NCBI GenBank assembly: GCA_038227435.1
Contig: JBBRPW010000010.1
Location: forward strand, 1 to 20,662
DNA length: 20,662 bases
DNA from: JBBRNV01 sp038227435
GTDB taxonomy: Bacteria; Patescibacteriota; Minisyncoccia; Phycocordibacterales; CALRBL01
Reading direction: 5' to 3'
Shown here piece by piece: positions 15,349 to 20,662 of the stretch (position 1 is its first letter; each line of letters begins with the position of its first letter). A program made the position numbers and the translations under genes. Under the pieces are notes generated by a model. The model made no database searches. It saw nothing but the letters and a program-made list of their open reading frames with translations, and was not told where the DNA came from.

Positions 15349-17859
15349 TTAATTGGTTTTACTCGTAGAGCTTGATTTAGTTGTTGATGATCCTGTAGTT
15401 GTTTTACTAGTAGGGACCGACGCGCTGTCTCCTGTTACTGTTGATTTATTTCCGCTTGAATCTGGAACAGGCAAGCTTGTTTGTGCAACTATTCCTTGAA
15501 GTGGACTGTTTCCTGCGAGAATGTTTTCTTTAACTTTTTTAATATCATTGTTATCAGGATATTGTTTCAAAATCATATCAAGTTGTTCAACCGCTTTGTC
15601 TTTGCTTCCTAATGCGGCGTATGCAAGTGCTAAGTAATATCGAACATTTGAAACATCTTGATTAGAACTTTGTGCATTTACAGTTGCAATTGATCTTTCA
15701 AGTGCATTTCGTGCTTCGTTATAATTTTTAGCGTTGTATTCGATAATTCCAAGTTGGAATAATACGAGTGGATCGTTTGGAGTAAGCGATGCTCCCGCTC
15801 GAATTGATTGAATTGCTGTTTGACTGTCTCCTTCTGCTCCTAATGTTTGAGCGAGTAGGAAATATGCATCTTGGTAATTACCTTTTAATTGAATTGCTTT
15901 GATTAAATTTTCTTTTGCTGTTTTTGTATCCTTATTAGCTAAATCAAGTCCGGCAATACTGTATAAGATGAAAGGATTGTTTGGATATTTTTGATTTGCT
16001 GTTTCATATAATGAATTAGCTGCAGTGAAGGCATCGGGTACTCGAGGAACAAAGTTTTGATATGCTTGTGCAATTACAAAGTAGTTCAAATAATTTTCAG
16101 GATCGTAGGCCAAGAGTGCTGATCTTACATTTGAAATGTCATTTGCAAGCTGAGCCACAACGGCATCTACTTCACTTGCTGAAACTCCTTTCTTTGAAAG
16201 TGCCGCGAAAGCCTGATTCAATCGAATTTGTAAATATGCTCGAACATATGTGTCATATGGCGTTAAGTTAATTGCTTTAACTAAATTGGCTTCGGCCCCA
16301 TTTAATCCTGCTTCGTCATTTGTTTGAAGTGATTGATTTGCTTTTGCAAAATATGACGCTGCGGCAATTTTTTCGCTGTATCCGTAGACCCAGATCACTG
16401 CAAAAATAATCATGAATACGAGGGCCAAAATTGAAACGAAGCTTTTCTTTTTACTATTCTCAAATATGAATGTTTCTTCTTTAATTAAACCTGTTTGGAA
16501 AAGCATTCCCATAAATGCCCCAATGAAAATAAAAGCTAGAGAAATTACGGCGTGACTTGGATAATAAATAATTAATCCAAGTACAAATGCAATTGCAGTT
16601 ACAAACGATGTTGTCATGATGTAACTACTAAACGCATCTCGTGTTCGATCAAATAATAATTTGAATCCGTAGTAAAGAAGACTTCCAATAAGAACGAACC
16701 ACGCAATTAAACCAGGAATTCCTGTAGTTACAAAGACTGATGGAATGTATCCAACTCCCCCCTTGAAATCTGTATTCCATGCTCCGGTTACGTTAATTTC
16801 TTGAGGACGGTGAGCGTTAAAGAAGTTTGAAAAATTATTTGGTCCTACTCCTAAGAATCTTTTTTCTTTCATTGCTGATCCAAATGTATTTAACGTTTCT
16901 TGCCAAGTTGGAATTGCATAGTTTACGGTAGTTCTTGGAACTGCAGTAGTTGAACTGGCAATTTGATTATTAATTTGGCCGTATGCAAGTGTTGAAGCGG
17001 CTGTAACAATGAAAACAATGAGGGCAGCTAAAGGAACTTTTCGTTTCTTATCTTCTCCTTCTGGATGATGACTATATGAAGATGAAAGAAGGTATACAAA
17101 AAGTACAAGGGCAACAAAACCTACTACCGTTGCATAAGTGAGCGTAAATGTTCCAAAATATGCAACTGGAAAGTTAACAAAGACAAGAAGAACCAAACTT
17201 AAACCAAGAAGAGCAAACAAAGTTACTTTAATTGCTTTTGATACTTTCAAAAATTCTAAACTGATACAAATAACAATTGAAACAATTCCGGCAACCAAAC
17301 CTACTTCTGTCCATTTACCAATGGTGTTCGCTGTAGTGTTTGCAAAAAGACCTCCAAAACTTAATACATTATAAAGTCCAATTGGAGCAAACATTCTAAG
17401 TACGTGGAAAAGTGAAATCAAGCCAAACGAAGCACCAAATGTTGCAAACAAATAGAACATTCTTTCTCTTGCTCGCACTATATACGAAGCAATAAGGGCT
17501 GTAAGCACTAGTAGAAGCGTGTAGCTTGCTGTGTCGATATCGAATCCTGAACCAAACAAACCAATCGTTGTTTTTTTAGTGATGAAAGCAGACAAAACAT
17601 AAATTAGAGGTAGTGCAACAAGAGCAAGAACCGGAATACTTCGTGAGTATGAAAAGGCACCCTCTTTAAACGATTTAAAGACGATATGAAGCAAACCAAA
17701 CATTACAAATACAATAAGAGGAATTATTTTTACAAATTGAAAACTAATTAGGTTTTGAGAGCTAAAAAGGAGTGGAAGGAAAAAAACTAATGCCAATAAA
17801 TAACCATATAAAATGGTCTCGAATTTTAATAAACCTAATTTTGTAAAGAATGATTTCAT
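15349..17859 (-). CDS. O-antigen ligase/polymerase-like membrane protein with C-terminal TPR repeats
   Basis: The protein has 836 residues. The first ~495 form a polytopic membrane region of about 12-13 helices, ending with ILALVFMIIFAVIWVYGY. The large loop at about 300-375 contains AIPTWQETLNTFGSAMKEK followed by RFLGVGPNNFSNFF, the pattern seen in the Wzy/WaaL O-antigen ligase and polymerase superfamily. Residues about 500-780 are helical tetratricopeptide-like repeats, clearest at NPFILYSIAGLDLANKDTK, QDAYFLLAQTLGAEGDSQ, DPLVLFQLGIIEYNAKNY and VRYYLALAYAALGSKDK. The last ~40 residues are a Ser/Thr-rich tail. Family members join or transfer polysaccharide from a lipid carrier on the outer face of the membrane; CPR bacteria usually lack LPS, so the acceptor here is probably a surface glycan or protein. 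The start codon lies 6 nt after a TATAAT. The stop is TAA. Confidence 0.85.
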   Translation of the reverse strand: MKSFFTKLGLLKFETILYGYLLALVFFLPLLFSSQNLISFQFVKIIPLIVFVMFGLLHIVFKSFKEGAFSYSRSIPVLALVALPLIYVLSAFITKKTTIGLFGSGFDIDTASYTLLLVLTALIASYIVRARERMFYLFATFGASFGLISLFHVLRMFAPIGLYNVLSFGGLFANTTANTIGKWTEVGLVAGIVSIVICISLEFLKVSKAIKVTLFALLGLSLVLLVFVNFPVAYFGTFTLTYATVVGFVALVLFVYLLSSSYSHHPEGEDKKRKVPLAALIVFIVTAASTLAYGQINNQIASSTTAVPRTTVNYAIPTWQETLNTFGSAMKEKRFLGVGPNNFSNFFNAHRPQEINVTGAWNTDFKGGVGYIPSVFVTTGIPGLIAWFVLIGSLLYYGFKLLFDRTRDAFSSYIMTTSFVTAIAFVLGLIIYYPSHAVISLAFIFIGAFMGMLFQTGLIKEETFIFENSKKKSFVSILALVFMIIFAVIWVYGYSEKIAAASYFAKANQSLQTNDEAGLNGAEANLVKAINLTPYDTYVRAYLQIRLNQAFAALSKKGVSASEVDAVVAQLANDISNVRSALLAYDPENYLNYFVIAQAYQNFVPRVPDAFTAANSLYETANQKYPNNPFILYSIAGLDLANKDTKTAKENLIKAIQLKGNYQDAYFLLAQTLGAEGDSQTAIQSIRAGASLTPNDPLVLFQLGIIEYNAKNYNEARNALERSIATVNAQSSNQDVSNVRYYLALAYAALGSKDKAVEQLDMILKQYPDNNDIKKVKENILAGNSPLQGIVAQTSLPVPDSSGNKSTVTGDSASVPTSKTTTGSSTTKSSSTSKTN

Positions 17860-17865
17860 TTCGCC

Positions 17866-17897
17866 ATTATAACGTAGAAATCGTATAAAAAAAACAA
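17866..17897 (-). promoter_or_regulatory. Promoter of the O-antigen-ligase-like gene, leaderless architecture
   Basis: A perfect TATAAT (17871-17866) lies 6 nt before the ATG. The best -35, TTGTTT (17897-17892), is 20 nt upstream and lies inside the T-run of the rnpB terminator. Confidence 0.5.
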
Positions 17898-17916
17898 ACC
17901 ACAGGTTGCCCTGTGG
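17882..17916 (-). terminator. Rho-independent terminator of rnpB
   Basis: Arms CCACAGG (17916-17910) and CCTGTGG (17905-17899) with a GCAA tetraloop, then TTTGTTTTTTTT on the minus strand. It directly follows the 3' strand of helix P1. Confidence 0.9.
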
Positions 17917-18395
17917 ATGTCTTCTGGTTAGTAAGCCGAATTCTGTGCCTATGTAAACTTATATCTACACATCGACATGCATTTATCTTGGCTTATAATT
18001 GCTTATAAGCTCGAGCGGCACTTCGACATATATGCATTGCTGCATATTATCGATACGGCCTTGCACGCATGTAAGGATTTTGCCGTTTCACCCCGTGCTT
18101 TACAGCACAGGCTCATCCATATAATTTTGAGCCGCCTCCGCCAAAACTTTCTTCAGACTTTAGCAACATATTCTTATGTGGATGCGCTTCACTTTCGATC
18201 AGCGCGTCTCTGCTCGCACCTCGTGGATTACCCAGGCGGGCGTTACCCGCTACAACTTTTGCTTTTTACTTTATGTAGATTCAATTGCTTGTTTCTATAT
18301 AAAGCTCATCAAATACGTGTTCGGACTTTCCTCTGTTATAGATACTGTTGCGCTTGAAGCGCAGACACCACCCATACAGCGCATGCCTAAACCAG
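17917..18395 (-). ncRNA. rnpB: RNase P RNA (bacterial type)
   Basis: This is the catalytic RNA that removes the 5' leader from precursor tRNAs. Landmarks on the minus strand: GAGGAAAGTCCGAACACG near the 5' end (about 18312-18335) and its P4 partner ACAGAATTCGGCTTAC near the 3' end (about 17933-17948). Also present are GGGGTGAAACGGC, GCAAGGCC, GCTCGAGC and AGATAAATG, all matching conserved core stretches. Helix P1 can form between GGTGTCT (18369-18363) and AGACATC (17922-17916). The 5' end is set from the promoter at 18402-18430; the mature end may be nearer 18370. By hand alignment, the region that carries the GGU loop (L15, which pairs with tRNA CCA) in E. coli appears replaced: I see a TATGCA-GCAA-TGCATA hairpin there and no GGU. 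The gene has its own promoter and terminator. Confidence 0.93.
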
Positions 18396-18401
18396 GAAAT
18401 A

Positions 18402-18430
18402 ATAATACCATGAAAATGAGAATAAGTCAT
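18402..18430 (-). promoter_or_regulatory. rnpB promoter
   Basis: ATGACT (18430-18425), 17-nt spacer ending in TGG (extended -10), TATTAT (18407-18402). It lies in the 3' flank of the DUF192 gene, whose stop codon is about 30 nt upstream. Confidence 0.65.
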
Positions 18431-18460
18431 TTTTTTATTTCCTGAAACGCGCGTTTTACA

Positions 18461-18967
18461 TTATTTCTCTACCGAAATACGATCTCCTAATTTAATTCCA
18501 GAGGCACTAATATCCCCTTTTGAAAGCTCGAGTACATACATTGCATCAACTGGTGATTTATAAATTACTCGTGGATATGAACTTGGTTCCATATCTCCTA
18601 CTATATGCACAACTTTTAAACCTTTATCGAGCCACAAAACATCAATGGGAAAAAGCATATCTTTCATCCAAATTCCATAGCTATCTGATTTAGGAAAAAT
18701 GAAAAACATTCCAGTGTTATCTTGTAAATAAGGCCGACCTCCTAACCCTTTTTGTAAATCTGCTTGTGTACTTACAATTTCAGCAATTATTTTTTTATTT
18801 CCAACATTAAGAGTTAGTGATTTCTTATCTAAAAGAGAAATTTCTGAAATTCCATTATTTCCGTCTATTAACTCACGCACACTCTCGTATGCTGGTTTTC
18901 CAAAAAAAATAATTGCGCAGATGAGAACAATCAGTGAAGCCAAAAGTGCAACTTGCTTAAAATGCAT
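18461..18967 (-). CDS. DUF192 family protein with N-terminal membrane anchor
   Basis: DUF192 proteins are small, mostly exported proteins without an established biochemical role. I chose the ATG at 18967, which begins 1 nt after the msrB stop (TAA-T-ATG), over one at 18991 inside msrB. It gives 168 residues starting MHFKQVALLASLIVLICAI, a signal anchor. An AAGGA in the end of msrB could serve as ribosome-binding site. The family core follows: AEIVSTQADLQKGLGGRPYL, then MFFIFPKSDSYGIWMKDMLF, PIDVLWLDKGLKVVHIV, and the end VLELSKGDISASGIKLGDRI. These are the usual RP-L, F-W-M-K and D-x-x-W/F blocks. It is in a two-gene unit with msrB, which suggests co-expression but not a shared function. The stop is TAA. 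Confidence 0.9.
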   Translation of the reverse strand: MHFKQVALLASLIVLICAIIFFGKPAYESVRELIDGNNGISEISLLDKKSLTLNVGNKKIIAEIVSTQADLQKGLGGRPYLQDNTGMFFIFPKSDSYGIWMKDMLFPIDVLWLDKGLKVVHIVGDMEPSSYPRVIYKSPVDAMYVLELSKGDISASGIKLGDRISVEK

Positions 18968-18968
18968 A

Positions 18969-19376
18969 TTATTTTTCTTCCTTAAAATCAAGCGAGAGTG
19001 AATTCATACAATACCTTTGGCCAGTTGGAGCTGGTCCATCATCGAATACATGTCCTAAATGCGCATCACATCTTCCACAAACCACCTCTGTTCGTTTCAT
19101 TCCAAATGCATCATCTACTTTTTCTTCTACTACTTTTGTTCCTTCTTCGGTTTTTTTAGTATCAAAAAAACTTGGCCATCCAGTTCCTGAATCATATTTA
19201 TGTGATGAATCGAAAATTTCGAGTTTGCAATTTGAACACGTATATTTTCCTTGTCTTTTTTCATGATGATACTTATTAGCAAATGCGGGCTCTGTACCCT
19301 TCTCACGGGTTACGTGATACACCTCGGGTGGCAACTCTTGTTTCCATTCTTCTTTTGTTTTAATTATTTTTTGCAT
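18969..19376 (-). CDS. msrB: Peptide-methionine (R)-S-oxide reductase MsrB
   Basis: MsrB reduces methionine-R-sulfoxide in damaged proteins, using thioredoxin-type reductants. The 135-residue single-domain protein has all hallmarks: two zinc-binding CxxC pairs (CSNC, Cys47/Cys50; CGRC, Cys100/Cys103), GTGWPSF (64-70), HLGHVFDDGPAPTGQRYC and the catalytic Cys123 in RYCMNSLSL. No signal peptide is present, so it acts in the cytoplasm. A resolving cysteine elsewhere in the chain is not evident, as only the five cysteines listed are seen. The start ATG follows TTATATAT with no close Shine-Dalgarno; an AAAGAAAG lies further upstream. It is transcribed divergently from the small membrane-protein gene at 19423, across a 46-nt gap. 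The stop is TAA. Confidence 0.96.
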   Translation of the reverse strand: MQKIIKTKEEWKQELPPEVYHVTREKGTEPAFANKYHHEKRQGKYTCSNCKLEIFDSSHKYDSGTGWPSFFDTKKTEEGTKVVEEKVDDAFGMKRTEVVCGRCDAHLGHVFDDGPAPTGQRYCMNSLSLDFKEEK

Positions 19377-19422
19377 ATATATAAATTTTCTTTCTTTATT
19401 TGCTATATGATAACATAACTAT

Positions 19423-19764
19423 ATGAGCGAAAAAAACGAGACAAAATTAGGAGACATGACAATTGTCCCGATTGAAGAACCTAAGCCGCGATCTGAAAAT
19501 GGAGATAACCAAGCCGAACTAAATACAGTGGTTGGGGAAATGGAAAACCTAGCTGAAGCCCTTGAAGAAAATACTCGCCACGTTGCCCGCGACAATTCAT
19601 TTCACAATCGATTTTGGATTGGAGTAGCCCAAGGTTTTGGAGCCGTAGTTGGCGCAACCGTGGTTGTCGCTATTTTTGTGTATATTTTACGATCGCTTTC
19701 ACACTATGGAATATTAACAAGTCTTAACGATTGGATTGTTGATTTATTGAGTAAGGGACGATAA
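19423..19764 (+). CDS. Small DUF5665-like membrane protein
   Basis: The 113-residue protein has an acidic, polar N-terminal part (about 1-60) with a helical stretch LNTVVGEMENLAEALEENTR. A glycine-rich membrane segment follows, WIGVAQGFGAVVGATVVVAI into FVYILRSL (about 66-92). A short second hydrophobic stretch (LTSLNDWIVDLLSK) ends it. From memory the N-x-F-x-x-G-x-x-x-G-x-G-x-x-x-G-A-T order followed by YIL and an amphipathic end resembles DUF5665 proteins, whose function is not known. No signal peptide cleavage site is seen. No Shine-Dalgarno precedes the ATG; TATGAT lies 11 nt upstream. It is convergent with the histidine kinase gene (20-nt gap, no terminator visible). The stop is TAA. 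Confidence 0.75.
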   Translation: MSEKNETKLGDMTIVPIEEPKPRSENGDNQAELNTVVGEMENLAEALEENTRHVARDNSFHNRFWIGVAQGFGAVVGATVVVAIFVYILRSLSHYGILTSLNDWIVDLLSKGR

Positions 19765-19784
19765 TTTCAAACCGAAATAAAAAT

Positions 19785-20662
19785 TTATGCGAGTGGAATC
19801 TCAACAATAAACTTTGAGCCTTTTCCTTTTCCTTCAGATTCAACTCGCACGGTTCCGTTATGTGCTTCAACCACACATTTTACAAATGAGAGGCCAAACC
19901 CTGTGCTATTTACATTGAGTGTAAGCGATTCTTTTCCACGACCTCCTTTTGTAAACAATTTTATTCGGTCTTCGGGTGCAATTCCCACCCCACTATCTTC
20001 AACTGTAAATTGCATTTTAGACGTAGTTGCAGTGATATGTTTTGCAATATTTACTGAAGTGCCAGGTATCTTTTTTAATTCAACATGAATAAACCCACTT
20101 GGTGTGTAATGTATTGAATTATCAATCAAATTCTTAAATGCTTCCTTAAGTTGAAGCATGTCGCCATTCATTGTAATTCCTGGTTCAATATCAGCTCGAT
20201 ACTCTAGTTTTTTCTCCGCAGCATTTCCCTCTTGTTTATCTGATACATCTTTTAGTGTGTCGCTTACATTAAATTGTGCCATCGAGTATCTCATTGTGCC
20301 ATTTTCAACACTTGAACTATTAAGTACTCCTTCTACGAAATTAACTCCTTCAGAAAGCGCATTAAATCCAGCGTCGAGCATTAACTTAGATTGAGGCGAA
20401 ACCGCTCCATAGTCTCCCGAATTAACTTCTGAAAAAATACTCCGCCCCTTCGCCAAATACCCTTTAATCTGATGGTTAATAATGTGGATAAGATTTGATT
20501 GTCCTTCGTTGGCGATTTGTAAAGATTCCCTCAATTGAACTTCCCGTTTAACGGATTGAATAAGAAAATAACCGGAAACAAGCATAATTAAAAATGTTAT
20601 CGCAGTTAAAATAAGACTTAGGGTGCTTGATGAATAAAAGAAAAGAATTCCGGTAAACAAAA
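19785..20662 (-). CDS. Sensor histidine kinase, 5' end outside window
   Basis: The open frame continues past the window edge, so the N-terminal input part is missing. The first visible segment (about residues 8-36) is one transmembrane helix, possibly the last of several. A helical dimerisation region follows with IHIINHQIKGYL near 58-69. Its His is the likely phosphorylated residue, although the canonical H-E/D-L-R-T-P sequence is replaced by HQIKGY. The ATP-binding HATPase_c domain is well formed: FKNLIDNSIHYTP (N box), FTVEDSGVGI (G1), FTKGGRG (F region) and STGFGLSFVKCVVEAHNG (G2), ending SKFIVEIPLA. It should autophosphorylate and pass phosphate to a response regulator, which is not in the window. 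The stop is TAA. Confidence 0.9.
   Translation of the reverse strand, partial: LFTGILFFYSSSTLSLILTAITFLIMLVSGYFLIQSVKREVQLRESLQIANEGQSNLIHIINHQIKGYLAKGRSIFSEVNSGDYGAVSPQSKLMLDAGFNALSEGVNFVEGVLNSSSVENGTMRYSMAQFNVSDTLKDVSDKQEGNAAEKKLEYRADIEPGITMNGDMLQLKEAFKNLIDNSIHYTPSGFIHVELKKIPGTSVNIAKHITATTSKMQFTVEDSGVGIAPEDRIKLFTKGGRGKESLTLNVNSTGFGLSFVKCVVEAHNGTVRVESEGKGKGSKFIVEIPLA

Noticed and set aside
15324..15357. Hairpin ACCAAT/ATTGGT after the ligase-like gene as a terminator
   Set aside because: The stem is only six AT-rich base pairs and no T-run follows on the minus strand.
17977..18445. Plus-strand open frames of 126 and 89 residues
   Set aside because: They lie antisense to the RNase P RNA, whose conserved core explains this stretch.
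1..20662. CRISPR array, tRNA genes, insertion sequences
   Set aside because: No regularly spaced repeats, cloverleaf-like sequences, transposase genes or terminal inverted repeats were found on reading both strands.

Overview
The window reads as chromosomal DNA of a Patescibacteria (Candidate Phyla Radiation) bacterium, most likely of the Parcubacteria group. This is inferred from several features: an AT-rich genome, a rpsP-khpA-trmD cluster without visible rimM or rplS, almost no Shine-Dalgarno sequences, an O-antigen-ligase-like/TPR membrane protein next to MurJ, a bacterial RNase P RNA on its own promoter, and a histidine kinase with an unusual H-box. The standard genetic code (translation table 11) fits all genes. 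No tRNA, rRNA, CRISPR array or insertion sequence was seen.

Layout: (1) 1-6280, minus strand: rpsP, khpA, trmD, a 1458-residue soluble coiled-coil protein of unknown function and the start of one further gene. The khpA/trmD genes overlap, and the large gene starts 3 nt after trmD but also has its own promoter. (2) 6300-7402: two tandem self-contained minus-strand units. Each has a near-consensus promoter, a nearly identical leader with a hairpin, a gene for a small two-segment membrane protein and a nearly identical GC-rich terminator. One copy carries a frameshift in a run of seven T. (3) 7446-9692: rnr (RNase R), plus strand. (4) 9711-11555: two more self-contained minus-strand units with base composition and codon use unlike the neighbours. 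One is a frameshifted gene of unknown function; the other encodes a secreted, beta-strand-rich, porin-like protein. (5) 11580-18460, minus strand: lepA, murJ, the O-antigen-ligase/TPR gene and rnpB. (6) 18461-20662: a DUF192 protein and msrB (minus), a small DUF5665-like membrane protein (plus), and a histidine kinase (minus) cut by the window end.

The core genes cover translation (S16, TrmD, KhpA, LepA), RNA processing (RNase P RNA, RNase R), envelope assembly (MurJ and the ligase-like protein), oxidative repair (MsrB) and signalling. Five genes have a -10-like hexamer only 6-9 nt before the start codon, which points to leaderless mRNAs. The parts most worth a second look are the tandem units with a constant transcriptional frame and diverged coding content, the porin-like protein in a lineage not expected to have an outer membrane, and the giant coiled-coil protein.
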